A stretch of DNA of 64,000 nucleotides from CAVQEK01 sp964596645 (GCA_964596645.1 CAZQVB010000025.1:8001-72000); one strand, 5' to 3'. Shown: positions 9,527-18,406, counted from the stretch's first letter. Notes: generated by a model from the sequence alone, not told the origin. Translations and numbers: made by a program.

Positions 9527-10918
9527 ATGGCTTCGAACTATGATGTAATTGTAATAGGCAGTGGGCCCGGGGGTTATGTGGCGGCCATCAGAGCATCTCA
9601 ACTCGGCCTGAAAGTGGCCGTGGTGGAGAAGGCGGAGTTGGGCGGCATTTGTCTCAACTGGGGGTGCATTCCCACCAAAGCCCTGCTGAAGAGCGCCCAG
9701 GTATTCGACTATGTGAAACATGCCGCCGAGTATGGGGTAGATGTCGCTGAGCCTAAGGTCAATTTTGGAGACATGGTAAAACGCAGCCGTAGCGTAGCTG
9801 AAGGCATGAGCAAAGGCATCAACTTCCTGTTCAAAAAAAATAAAATAGAGGTGCTCAGCGGTTTTGGAAAGGTGAAGCCCGGCAAAAAAGTAGAAGTCGA
9901 TAACGAAGGCAAGAAAACCGAGTACAGCGCCGACCACATCATCATAGCCACAGGCGGACGGTCGCGCGAGCTTCCAAGCCTGAAAATAGATGGAAAAAAA
10001 ATAATCGGCTATCGCAAAGCTATGGTGCTGGAGCAGCAGCCCAAATCGATGGTCATCGTGGGTTCAGGCGCCATTGGCTCCGAATTCGCCTATTTCTACA
10101 ATGCCATTGGCACCAAAGTGACGCTTGTGGAATTTTTGCCCAACATAGTGCCGGTGGAAGACGAGGAGATTTCCAAGCAACTGGAGCGATCATTTAAAAA
10201 GCAGGGCATAGAAGTGATGACCAGCTCTGAAGTGACTGACGTAGACACGTCTGGAAAAGGCTGCCAGGTGACCGTAAAAACCAAAAAGGGAGAGGAAAAA
10301 ATTGCCTGCGACATGGTGCTGTCTGCGGTGGGCGTTACCACCAATCTGGAGGGCATAGGTCTGGAAGAGACTGGTATAAAAACAGAAAAGGGTAAAATAG
10401 TCATTGATGACTTTTACAAAACCAGCGTGGATGGATACTACGCCATTGGCGATGTGGTGAAAGGGCCGGCACTGGCACACGTGGCATCGGCCGAGGGTAT
10501 CATTTGTGTAGAGAAAATAGCCGGGCAAAATCCTGATCCACTCAACTATACCAACCTGCCAGGCTGTACCTATTGCCAACCGGAAGTAGCCTCAGTGGGC
10601 TTTACTGAAAAAGGTGCGATAGAAGCGGGTTACGACATCAAAGTGGGTAAATTTCCTTTTACGGCCAGCGGCAAGGCCAAGGCAGCCGGTGCTTCAGAAG
10701 GCTTTGTAAAAGTGATTTTCGATGCTAAATACGGCGAGTGGCTGGGCGCACATATGATCGGCGCCAACGTGACGGAGATGATCGCTGAAGTAGTGGCAGC
10801 ACGTAAGCTGGAGACCACCGGACATGAAATCATAAAGTCGGTGCACCCTCACCCTACCATGTCGGAAGCGGTAATGGAAGCCGCAGCAGCCGCCTATGAT
10901 GAGGTGATCCACTTATAA
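9527..10918 (+). CDS. lpdA: Dihydrolipoyl dehydrogenase (E3)
   Basis: FAD enzyme that reoxidises dihydrolipoamide of 2-oxoacid dehydrogenase complexes and the glycine cleavage system, with NAD+ as acceptor. 463 aa. The FAD motif is VIVIGSGPGG (7-16), the redox disulfide is Cys42/Cys47 in GGICLNWGCIPTKAL, and the NAD-binding motif is IVGSGAIGSEFAYFY. The C-terminal HPHPTMSE provides the catalytic His-Glu pair. The frame is open further upstream to an ATG at 9380, but those 49 residues match nothing in the family and MASNYDVIVIG is the normal E3 start. No E1 or E2 gene is adjacent. A strong terminator follows. Confidence 0.95.
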   Translation: MASNYDVIVIGSGPGGYVAAIRASQLGLKVAVVEKAELGGICLNWGCIPTKALLKSAQVFDYVKHAAEYGVDVAEPKVNFGDMVKRSRSVAEGMSKGINFLFKKNKIEVLSGFGKVKPGKKVEVDNEGKKTEYSADHIIIATGGRSRELPSLKIDGKKIIGYRKAMVLEQQPKSMVIVGSGAIGSEFAYFYNAIGTKVTLVEFLPNIVPVEDEEISKQLERSFKKQGIEVMTSSEVTDVDTSGKGCQVTVKTKKGEEKIACDMVLSAVGVTTNLEGIGLEETGIKTEKGKIVIDDFYKTSVDGYYAIGDVVKGPALAHVASAEGIICVEKIAGQNPDPLNYTNLPGCTYCQPEVASVGFTEKGAIEAGYDIKVGKFPFTASGKAKAAGASEGFVKVIFDAKYGEWLGAHMIGANVTEMIAEVVAARKLETTGHEIIKSVHPHPTMSEAVMEAAAAAYDEVIHL

Positions 10919-10956
10919 AAATTCGTATATTTATCATCTGATAATTACCGATACAC

Positions 10957-10996
10957 TAAAAAGCCTGAAGCAATCCGTTGTTTCAGGCTTTTTTTT
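10957..10996 (+). terminator. Rho-independent terminator of lpdA
   Basis: AAGCCTGAA (10961-10969) pairs perfectly with TTCAGGCTT (10982-10990), followed by a run of eight T. It lies 40 bp after the lpdA stop. Confidence 0.9.
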
Positions 10997-11121
10997 ATTG
11001 ATCATGCAGAGATGAAGTCAAGTCAGCGCTGTGGGAATTTATTGAATACCAAAAAACATAGTCATCCCAACGCCACCTTTCCCGGTCCGACTATCGTCTG
11101 AACTAGTGATTTTTTTTCAGG

Positions 11122-11236
11122 TTTGAGCTTTGAGACCTTGTCACCCATCTACCAATTCTTTGAGCTTTCACTTTTGAGCTTTGAGCTCTATCACCAGTCT
11201 ACCAATCCACGAATCTACTAATCTTCCAACCCACCA
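11122..11236. repeat. Intergenic low-complexity/dispersed repeat, copy A
   Basis: The spacer between lpdA and the DUF72 gene (10919-11217) holds the lpdA terminator and then a stretch built from related words: AGCTTTGAGCT, then ACCAGTCTACCAATC (11193-11207), then further CTACCAAT/CTACTAAT/CCACCAATC units running up to and just into the end of the DUF72 gene. The same words recur at 25817-26015. Nothing else is visible in this spacer. Confidence 0.6.
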
Positions 11237-11991
11237 ATCTTACCAATCATTTGGCGTAATGCCCGGGCATTGTCGATGGCATTGGCCTCGTAGTCGTTGT
11301 TGAAAAAGATGTACATTGACTTGCCCGACAAGGTTTTTAGCTCAGTCTTCCAGGCATTCAGTTCTTCCTCATTGTAGCGATACCGGTACCAATTGAGTGC
11401 ATCCTTACCGTGAAAACGCAGATAGGCCAACTCGTGCGTTTGCCGGGCTTCATTTGGCAAATTTCCCGGAGCGCTCACCATGCAGAAGGCCATTTTTTCC
11501 TGCGCCAACAGTTCGTATACCTCATCACAATACCAGGATATATGGCGAAACTCCATTACCTGCGGAATGTGCCGGCTGCATGCTTGTACAAATTTGCGCA
11601 GGCGTACGGTATCCTTGCGCATACCCGGTGGCAGTTGCCACAGTATACAACCCAGCTTCTCCTGCAGTGGGCCAATGGCCTCATACATGGCTGTAAGCGG
11701 CGCTGCCGGATCATGAAGCCGCTTGATGTGCGTAATGTAGCGACTCCCCTTTATGGCAAAGCAAAAGTGCTGAGGCGTGCGTTTGTACCACCCTTCTACT
11801 ATAGCCGGTTTAGGAAGACCATAAAAGGTGTTGTTGATTTCCAGCGCGCCGAAGTGTTGCGCGTAGTACTCCAGCCACAGGCGCTGGGGCATACGACCGG
11901 GGTAAAACACACCGCGCCAGTCTTTGTAGAAAAAGCCGGAGCAACCGATATGTACAGACTCAAAGTGCATGTGTGCCTGTGGGTATTTCAT
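11218..11991 (-). CDS. DUF72 (YecE-like) family protein
   Basis: A TIM-barrel family of unknown reaction. VHIGCSGFFYKDWRGVFYPG is the family's conserved N-terminus, followed by FGALEINNTFYGLP, FAIKGSRYITH, LGCILWQLPPG, VMEFRHISWY and YLRFHGKD, all in the normal DUF72 order, and ending near MYIFFNNDYEANA. The frame runs up to 12096, but the residues before MKYPQAH do not belong to the family; the likely starts are the ATG at 11991 or at 11970. Either start overlaps the end of the upstream LigD-type gene (stop at 11960), so the two are probably translated together. DUF72 has been suspected of a DNA-repair role from gene neighbourhoods; that is inference. Confidence 0.85.
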   Translation of the reverse strand: MKYPQAHMHFESVHIGCSGFFYKDWRGVFYPGRMPQRLWLEYYAQHFGALEINNTFYGLPKPAIVEGWYKRTPQHFCFAIKGSRYITHIKRLHDPAAPLTAMYEAIGPLQEKLGCILWQLPPGMRKDTVRLRKFVQACSRHIPQVMEFRHISWYCDEVYELLAQEKMAFCMVSAPGNLPNEARQTHELAYLRFHGKDALNWYRYRYNEEELNAWKTELKTLSGKSMYIFFNNDYEANAIDNARALRQMIGKIGGLED

Positions 11992-12904
11992 CGGCCACGC
12001 CATCGCGCCTCTGCACCTTGGGCCACATTTTGATGGCCCGGCTGAGAGCATGTGGTGCACCGGTTTCTTCAGCCCACACATTGCCCAGTTGCTCAAGTCG
12101 CTGCGGCACGCTGTGCAGGTTATAATTATTGATGCTCATACTACCGCGCAGTTCGTGCCAGCGCAACGGCGAAGCTACCGGCGCGCCAGGCAGCGGCCTG
12201 AGCGAATAAGGGGCTATGGCGGTTTGTGCATAGCCGTTGCGCAGGTAGTCGATGAAAATACGCTGCCCACGCTTCTCTTTGCTCACTTCAGTGGTGAGCA
12301 ACTTAGGATATTTTGCGGCCAGATGATTGGCCAATTTTCTGGCAAAATTGCGGACTGTATCGAAGCGATGCTGGCGACGCAGCGGCACGATCACATGCAA
12401 TCCACGTGAGCCGGTGGTCATCAGCAGTGGATGAAGGCCCATTTCAACGGTCAAAAATTCTTTCAAAATATCCGCTGCCTCTGCCACCATATGAAAGGCA
12501 TCGATGGATGGATCAAGATCGTATATAAGCGCATCCGGCATATCCGGCTTGTCGATGCGGCTGAGCCAGGAATGAAAAGCGATGGTGCCCTGATTCACCA
12601 AATAAATCAGCGCTGCCTCATGGGTGACACCCGCCATGTTCATCAAATGGTTATCGCGTGTTTTTACGGACAATGTTTTCACCCAATCAGGGAAATGATC
12701 TGACCGCTTCTTCTGAAAAAACCCGCTCTGGTTTATGCCCTCCGGAAAGCGCTGCATGGTGATGGGACGCCCGTGCAGATGTGGAATTATAAACTCTGAA
12801 ACGGCTTTGTAATAGCTGATCACGTCGCCTTTGCTGATATGATCGTGTGGAAAATAAAGCTTTTCTGTGTGCGACAGCGTCACAGTATATTTTCCTGATT
12901 TCAT
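11960..12904 (-). CDS. Stand-alone LigD-type polymerase/primase domain
   Basis: Archaeo-eukaryotic primase-fold polymerase of the kind found in the bacterial end-joining protein LigD, here as a single domain of 314 aa. The catalytic metal ligands are visible: Asp129 and Asp131 in YDLDPS and Asp219 in IFIDYLRN. The nucleotide-binding TTGSRGLHVIVPL (163-175) and QTAIAPYSLR are also typical. No ligase or nuclease domain is attached, and neither Ku nor an ATP-dependent ligase gene is in the window. The frame extends to 12949, but MKSGKYTVTLSHTEKLYFP at 12904 matches the usual LigPol start. It may fill in or extend ends together with partners encoded elsewhere. Confidence 0.9.
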   Translation of the reverse strand: MKSGKYTVTLSHTEKLYFPHDHISKGDVISYYKAVSEFIIPHLHGRPITMQRFPEGINQSGFFQKKRSDHFPDWVKTLSVKTRDNHLMNMAGVTHEAALIYLVNQGTIAFHSWLSRIDKPDMPDALIYDLDPSIDAFHMVAEAADILKEFLTVEMGLHPLLMTTGSRGLHVIVPLRRQHRFDTVRNFARKLANHLAAKYPKLLTTEVSKEKRGQRIFIDYLRNGYAQTAIAPYSLRPLPGAPVASPLRWHELRGSMSINNYNLHSVPQRLEQLGNVWAEETGAPHALSRAIKMWPKVQRRDGVADEIPTGTHAL

Positions 12905-13394
12905 ATTGGTTGAAGATTTTATTGTATGTATTGATCGACGATAAGGCACTAAGGATTCTCATGCTTTTTTCCTGTCTTCGGCTGGGCGAAAAGCCTTAGA
13001 AACCATCAATGAGTTAAAGAACTATGCCATGTAGAGGTATTATCGGCTGGTTGCTGATTTTGGTTGATGTTTCAGTGATATTGATCTGGCGCCTTCCAAA
13101 ACGGCTCTTTCAGTCTACACAGCACCTGTTTCTTCTTCTTTTCCGCTTCATAACGCTCCATAACAGAGCGATCGCTTAGGTGGAGCACACGATGGTGAAG
13201 GAGGACGCAGCAGCAAACCCGGGCATAATTCTCCACGAGAAAACTGGCTTTTTTGTGGATGTTTTTGCCCGGCAATGCCTATCTGCCTACATCGAAAGCC
13301 GCACTTAATGTAGGACGCCTTTCATACTCCACCATTCCCAGATTACGACCGGTTGTGGCATAATCTTTCCTTCTGATCCTGTAAAATTGACACT
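12905..13394. other. 490-bp spacer with no convincing gene
   Basis: The spacer lies between the divergent LigD-type gene and the aconitase gene. It holds only short frames (67 codons at 13072-13275 minus, 51 codons at 13026-13181 plus) whose translations look like no protein family and lack a clean start context. I see no strong hairpin, repeat or full promoter. Confidence 0.5.
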
Positions 13395-15359
13395 ATGGCC
13401 AAAAACGTTGCACAGAAACTCATCGACGCCCATCTGGTGAGCGGAGAAATGAAACCGGGCAATGAAATAGGAATAAAGATCGACCAAACCCTTACGCAGG
13501 ACGCCACAGGCACGCTGGTGATGTTGGAGCTGGAAGCCATTGGTCTGGATCGTGTAAAAACAGAAGTATCCGTTCAATATGTCGATCACAACCTGCTGCA
13601 GACCGACTATAAAAATGCTGACGACCACCTCTTTCTTCGCTCGGCCTGCAAGCGGTTTGGCGTGTGGTACAGCAAGCCCGGCAACGGGGTTAGTCATCCG
13701 GTACACATGGAGCGCTTTGGCAAACCGGGCAAATCGCTGGTGGGCTCCGACAGCCATACACCGGCAGCTGGCGGACTGGGCATGCTGGCCTTTGGTGCCG
13801 GTGGCCTGGATGTAGCCTTTGCCATGGCGGGTGAGCCGCTGTATATAAAAATGCCGAAAATACTTGGGGTGAAGCTTTCCGGTGAGTTGCCGCCTTGGGT
13901 AAGCGCCAAAGATGTGGTGCTGAAGATGCTGGAAAAATACGACGTGAAAGGCTGCGTGAACACCATTATAGAGTACTACGGCCCAGGCTTAAAAAACCTC
14001 AGCGCCATGGACAGGCACGTGATCGCCAACATGGGCACTGAAATGGGCGCCACCACCACGGTGTTTCCATCCGATGACGCAACAAAACGTTTTATGCGGT
14101 CTCAACATCGCGAAGACGACTGGATAGAACTGGTGGCCGATGATAGAGCCGACTATGACCTGCACGACGAACTGAACCTGTCGGAGCTGGAACCCATGAT
14201 CGCCTGCCCCAGCAGCCCCGGCAATGTAGTGCCTGTGAGGGAGGTGGCGGGCAAACCCATTTATCAGGTTGTCATTGGCTCATCGGCCAATCCTGGCTTG
14301 CGCGATTTCTGGATCGCCAGCCAGATTGTAAAAGGCCGCACCACACACGACGCAGTCTCTTTCGACATCAATCCTACCTCCCGGCAAATCATTGAAAACC
14401 TAATACAAGATTCCGCTTTTCTCGATTTGATGCATGCGGGCGCACGCTTTCATCAGTCGGGGTGCATGGGTTGTATCGGCATGGGCCAGGCACCCGCCTC
14501 CGGACAAATCAGCTTGCGCACCATGCCACGCAACTTTCCTGGCCGCTCCGGCACCAAAGAAGATCAGGTGTACCTCTGCAGCCCTGAAACGGCCGCGGCA
14601 TCGGCACTTACCGGCGAGATCACCGATCCGAGGGATCTGGAAGAAAAGCTAGGCATCAGTTACCCGCAATACCATCAGCCAAAAGATGCGATAATAAATG
14701 AGGATATGCTTATGCCCCCTCCGCCACCGGATGAAGAAGTAGAATTGCAAAAGGGGCCCAATATAAAGTCGCTGCCCGATATAGAGCCTGTGCTGGAGCA
14801 ATATGAGCTGCCGGTAGACCTAAAAATGGGCGATAACATATCCACTGACGAAATCTTGAAAGCCGGCGCTGAGGCCTTGCCTTTTCGCAGCAATATTCCA
14901 AAAATCAGTGAGTTCGCCTTCGAAGTCGTCGACTCAGAGTTTCACGACAGGGCATTGCGCTCTAAACAAAATTGCGGCGGACATGTGGTGGTAGCCGGAG
15001 AAAATTATGCACAGGGCAGCAGCCGCGAACATGCCGCACTGGCGGTAAAATACCTGGGGCAGGTAGCGGTACTGGCCAAGTCATATGCCCGCATCGGCTG
15101 GCAAAACCTGGTCAACTTTGGCATAATACCGCTTGAGTTTGAAAATAATGACGACTATGAACATGTGGCAAAAGGAGATGTGCTGGTGATCAACAACGTG
15201 AAAACAGCACTGATCAATGGCCAGCCCGTGGAGATTTACAACAAAACTAAAGACAAGAAATTTACTGTGGCACATGCCATGAGCAAACGCCAACTGGACA
15301 TTTTGCTGGCCGGCGGCGTGATCAACCATTTTAAAAATTCCGAAAAGATAAATTCATAA
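13395..15359 (+). CDS. Aconitate hydratase, shorter (about 650-aa) class
   Basis: Citrate-isocitrate isomerase of the TCA cycle, 654 aa. It shows the aconitase/IPM-isomerase layout: GSDSHTPAAGGLGMLAFGAGG (117 on), SGCMGCIGMG with cluster ligands Cys357 and Cys360, and a C-terminal swivel domain with NCGGHVVV, AQGSSREHAALA and GWQNLVNFGIIPLEF. It resembles the 'putative aconitate hydratase' class of about 650 aa more than the 750- or 900-aa enzymes. Oddly, the usual IGSCTN cluster motif reads IGSSANP (Ser297), while a different Cys is present at 271 (MIACPSSPGN). A small HepT-like gene follows after 19 bp. Confidence 0.85.
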   Translation: MAKNVAQKLIDAHLVSGEMKPGNEIGIKIDQTLTQDATGTLVMLELEAIGLDRVKTEVSVQYVDHNLLQTDYKNADDHLFLRSACKRFGVWYSKPGNGVSHPVHMERFGKPGKSLVGSDSHTPAAGGLGMLAFGAGGLDVAFAMAGEPLYIKMPKILGVKLSGELPPWVSAKDVVLKMLEKYDVKGCVNTIIEYYGPGLKNLSAMDRHVIANMGTEMGATTTVFPSDDATKRFMRSQHREDDWIELVADDRADYDLHDELNLSELEPMIACPSSPGNVVPVREVAGKPIYQVVIGSSANPGLRDFWIASQIVKGRTTHDAVSFDINPTSRQIIENLIQDSAFLDLMHAGARFHQSGCMGCIGMGQAPASGQISLRTMPRNFPGRSGTKEDQVYLCSPETAAASALTGEITDPRDLEEKLGISYPQYHQPKDAIINEDMLMPPPPPDEEVELQKGPNIKSLPDIEPVLEQYELPVDLKMGDNISTDEILKAGAEALPFRSNIPKISEFAFEVVDSEFHDRALRSKQNCGGHVVVAGENYAQGSSREHAALAVKYLGQVAVLAKSYARIGWQNLVNFGIIPLEFENNDDYEHVAKGDVLVINNVKTALINGQPVEIYNKTKDKKFTVAHAMSKRQLDILLAGGVINHFKNSEKINS

Positions 15360-15378
15360 CTGACAAAACGCCAATATC

Positions 15379-15723
15379 ATGACTAAAGAAGAACTTCAAC
15401 AACACATCAATCGAATATCCGATCTCTCCCGCGATTGTATCACCCGGCTGCAAAATGTGCCCTTCGAGCAGTTCCGGAAAGACGAGGAATTGAAGGAAGT
15501 GGTGTATCTGATGCTGCAGGAAATAGGGCAGACTGCCCACGAAGTGGAGCAGTATTACGAAGGGGACGAAAAACTAGAAGTACCCACCGATGTGCTCTCC
15601 AACCTGCGCGATGCCCGTTTTCACCAAATGGCAGAGCGCAGTCATCAGCAGATATACTATATCGTGACGAACGACCTGCCGGAAATACAGGAATCGCTGA
15701 TACATCTGGAGCGCAACCTGTAA
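15379..15723 (+). CDS. Small HepT/DUF86-like helical protein
   Basis: 114 aa, all-helical, no membrane segment. Its pattern follows HepT (DUF86) proteins, the toxin side of MNT/HEPN modules: FEQFRKDEELKEVVYLMLQ matches the 'F..D......V...L..IGE' block, and NLRDARFHQM followed by IYYIVTNDLPEIQE matches the catalytic-helix block. In active HepT the motif is R-x4-H-x-Y; here it is R77-x4-H82-x-Met84. No nucleotidyltransferase (MntA) gene is next to it. It starts 19 bp after the aconitase stop, so the two are likely co-transcribed. The family call rests on my reading of the pattern and needs a profile search. Confidence 0.6.
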   Translation: MTKEELQQHINRISDLSRDCITRLQNVPFEQFRKDEELKEVVYLMLQEIGQTAHEVEQYYEGDEKLEVPTDVLSNLRDARFHQMAERSHQQIYYIVTNDLPEIQESLIHLERNL

Positions 15724-15951
15724 CATACTGGCTGGCACAGCAGCGAAGCCGGGCACCTTGGCCTTATCCCCACATATGCTACCCTATCGCAGCACCAGAG
15801 CTGAACAGGCATACTGTGCCATGGCGATTGCAACTTTCACTTTTTTTATGCCTATATCTTAAAAATACATCAGGCATTTATTTATTTCATTGAATATTTT
15901 CTATTACTTTAACTCAGTTGTTGAAATATTCAAGAATCTAAACATGCCGGT

Positions 15952-17379
15952 ATGAAAATCAACGGTTATTCTGCAGATGGTCTGTTTGATGAAATGGTGG
16001 AGCCCGACGGCCACGTCAGGCCAAGCTACCAGTTATTTTATGAAAAGCTTAACGCCATCAGCCGCAGGAAGATAGCACAATTGCAGGGTGCCACCGACAA
16101 AGCGCAGCTGCTCATGGGCATGACTTTCAATGTGTATGGCGAGGCCGAGGGGGTAGAGCGCATTCTGAAGCTCGACCTTGTACCGCGCATCATTTCCTCT
16201 GAAGACTGGAACATAATAGAGAAAGGGTTAAAGCAGAGAATTTACGCCTTGAACCTTTTTCTGGACGACATCTACAACGACCAGAAAATCATAAAAGACA
16301 AGGTGGTGCCCATGGAGATCATTCGGTCTTGCCCGGCATTTTTGGAGCCGTGTATGGGGCTAAAGCCGCCTAAAGATATTTGGTGCCACATCACAGGCAC
16401 CGACATCGTGCGAAACAACGACGGTAATTTTTACATACTGGAAGACAACCTTCGCTGCCCGTCGGGTGTGTCGTACCTGCTGGAAAACCGGGAAATACTC
16501 AAGCGCACGTTTCCGGAGGTATTCAATGAACTTCAGGTAAAGCCGGTGTATGACTACCCATTTCGCCTGCTCGATGCGCTGGAGTATTTGTCTGATCGTG
16601 AAAAACCAACAGTGGCGGTGCTCACGCCGGGTGTGTACAATTCTGCCTATTTCGAGCATTCTTACCTGGCGCTGCAAATGGGCACTGAGCTGGTAGAGGG
16701 CCGCGACCTGGTGGTGGAAGACGGCTGGGTATATATGTACACCACCAACGGACTGAAACGCGTGGATGTGCTTTACCGGCGCATCGACGATGTTTTTCTG
16801 GATCCCCAAAGCTTTCGTGCCGACTCCATGCTGGGTGTACCCGGCATCTTTGAAGCCTACAAAAAAGGGCGGGTAGCACTTGCCAATGCGCCCGGCACAG
16901 GTGTGGCCGACGATAAGGCCGTATATGCCTACGTGCCCGACATTATAAAATATTATATGAACGAAGAGCCATTGCTGCACAACGTGCCTACGTATATATG
17001 CGACCGGCCCGATGACCTGAAATACGTACTGGAGCACATGGCAGAATTGGTGGTGAAGGAAACCAATGCCGCAGGCGGATATGGTATGCTCATAGGGCCA
17101 CATGCCAAAAAAGATGAGGTGGCGCAGTTCCGCGAAAAGGTAAAGGCCAACCCGCGCAACTACATCGCACAGCCGACCCTTTCACTCTCTACGGTGCCCA
17201 GCATCATTGAGGGCAATATAGAAGCCCGCCATGTGGACATCAGGCCCTATATTTTGTATGGCGAAGATATTGAAGTGATACCCGGGGCGCTATCTCGGGT
17301 GGCGCTCAAAAAAGGATCGCTTGTGGTGAACTCTTCACAAGGTGGTGGAAGTAAAGACACCTGGATACTGGCCAAATAG
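15952..17379 (+). CDS. Circularly permuted ATP-grasp protein
   Basis: 475 aa, cytosolic. Conserved blocks of the circularly permuted ATP-grasp family (DUF404/DUF407) are present: VPRIISSEDWNIIEKGLKQR, FLDDIYNDQKI, GTDIVRNNDGNFYILEDNLR, CPSGVSYLLENRE, VLYRRIDDVFLDP, VKETNAAGGYGMLIGP and ARHVDIRPYI. ATP-grasp enzymes form amide or peptide-like bonds; the substrate of this branch is not known. It opens a four-gene set with an alpha-E protein, Anbu and a transglutaminase-like protease, an arrangement known from many bacteria and proposed to make and remove a peptide tag. The 228-bp spacer upstream shows no clear promoter. Confidence 0.9.
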   Translation: MKINGYSADGLFDEMVEPDGHVRPSYQLFYEKLNAISRRKIAQLQGATDKAQLLMGMTFNVYGEAEGVERILKLDLVPRIISSEDWNIIEKGLKQRIYALNLFLDDIYNDQKIIKDKVVPMEIIRSCPAFLEPCMGLKPPKDIWCHITGTDIVRNNDGNFYILEDNLRCPSGVSYLLENREILKRTFPEVFNELQVKPVYDYPFRLLDALEYLSDREKPTVAVLTPGVYNSAYFEHSYLALQMGTELVEGRDLVVEDGWVYMYTTNGLKRVDVLYRRIDDVFLDPQSFRADSMLGVPGIFEAYKKGRVALANAPGTGVADDKAVYAYVPDIIKYYMNEEPLLHNVPTYICDRPDDLKYVLEHMAELVVKETNAAGGYGMLIGPHAKKDEVAQFREKVKANPRNYIAQPTLSLSTVPSIIEGNIEARHVDIRPYILYGEDIEVIPGALSRVALKKGSLVVNSSQGGGSKDTWILAK

Positions 17380-17382
17380 CCC

Positions 17383-17409
17383 GCTGCAAAGCAGGAGGCA
17401 GCTTTTTTT
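17383..17409 (+). terminator. Attenuator-like hairpin inside the Anbu cluster
   Basis: GCTGC (17383-17387) pairs with GCAGC (17398-17402), directly followed by seven T. It sits in the 49-bp spacer between the ATP-grasp and alpha-E genes. The stem is only 5 bp, so at most it would reduce, not stop, read-through. Confidence 0.4.
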
Positions 17410-17428
17410 ATCATTAGAATACTACGTT

Positions 17429-18406
17429 ATGCTGAGCAGAGTAGCAGAGTCAATTTACTGGATGGGCAGGTACCTGGAAAGGGCCGAAAACAATGCCCGC
17501 TTTCTCAATGTGAATTTCAACCTGGAGCTGGATACCCCCACCGGTGTACATGGGCAGTGGGAGGCTTTGCTGAGTGCCACTTCCTCTCTGGAGTTGTACA
17601 AAAGCCATTATTCTAAACTTAAGCCGGAAGATATAGTCAAATTCATAGGGTTCGATACCGAAAACCCAAACTCCATTTGCTCATGCATACGAAATGCACG
17701 GGAAAATGCACGCATGATCCGTGAAAACCTGACCAAAGAGACGTGGGAAGAAATTAATGACCTCTACCACCGCGTGAACAACGGCAGTAATAAAATAAGC
17801 ACAAAAAATGGCGATGCCCGCAAGTTTTTCGACAAGGTGCGCAAAAGCATACAACTGCTGTATGGCATGGCCGACTGTACCGTGTCGCGCACTGAGGGCT
17901 GGCATTTTTTGAGGGTGGGCCAGTATCTGGAGCGTGCTGACAATACTACGCGCATACTGGATGTGAAGTATCACATCATATTGCCTTCGCTCGATTCGGT
18001 CGGCACACCGCTCGACATCATACAGTGGGCCTCACTCCTGAAGTCGGTAAGTGCTTATAATATGTACCGGCGGCTCTACGGGCGCATTGTACCCTTCAAT
18101 ATTGCTCAGTTTCTTATTCTTGATAATAAATTCCCCAGGGCCGTTTTCTTTTGCCTGCAGCAGGCAGAGCTATCTCTCATTGCCCTGTCGGGCGGGGTAT
18201 TGGGCGGGTATCGCAACGAGGTAGAGAAACGCCTGGGAATGCTGCGTTCGGAATTGGAATATGAAGATATGAAACATATTTTTGCCAACGGCCTGCACGA
18301 ATATCTGGACGACATACAACTGAAACTCATAGAAGTGTCCAACGCCATTCACGAAGTATTTTTTCAATATGGGCCACAAAATCAAAAACAAACGCAATCT
18401 CAATGA
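17429..18406 (+). CDS. Alpha-E domain protein (DUF403)
   Basis: 325 aa, helical. The N-terminus MLSRVAESIYWMGRYLERAE is the hallmark of the family, and FLRVGQYLERADNTTRILD repeats the theme near residue 155. The frame extends upstream to 17342, but those residues overlap the ATP-grasp gene and match nothing. Alpha-E proteins almost always accompany a circularly permuted ATP-grasp gene; the biochemical role is unknown. Its stop overlaps the Anbu start by 4 bp (ATGA), which points to coupled translation. Confidence 0.9.
   Translation: MLSRVAESIYWMGRYLERAENNARFLNVNFNLELDTPTGVHGQWEALLSATSSLELYKSHYSKLKPEDIVKFIGFDTENPNSICSCIRNARENARMIRENLTKETWEEINDLYHRVNNGSNKISTKNGDARKFFDKVRKSIQLLYGMADCTVSRTEGWHFLRVGQYLERADNTTRILDVKYHIILPSLDSVGTPLDIIQWASLLKSVSAYNMYRRLYGRIVPFNIAQFLILDNKFPRAVFFCLQQAELSLIALSGGVLGGYRNEVEKRLGMLRSELEYEDMKHIFANGLHEYLDDIQLKLIEVSNAIHEVFFQYGPQNQKQTQSQ

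Noticed and set aside
11122..11236. CTACCAAT-type units considered as a CRISPR array
   Set aside because: Units are short, uneven and without regular spacers, and no cas gene is present.
11992..12096. Longer start of the DUF72 gene
   Set aside because: Those residues are read from inside the LigD-type gene in another frame and do not match DUF72.
13026..13181. 51-codon plus-strand frame with a hydrophobic N-terminus
   Set aside because: Too short, no family likeness, and no neighbour or promoter supports it.
13072..13275. 67-codon minus-strand frame in the spacer before aconitase
   Set aside because: The translation has an unusual composition (CCCVLLHHRVLH, then Lys-rich), no family likeness and no start context.
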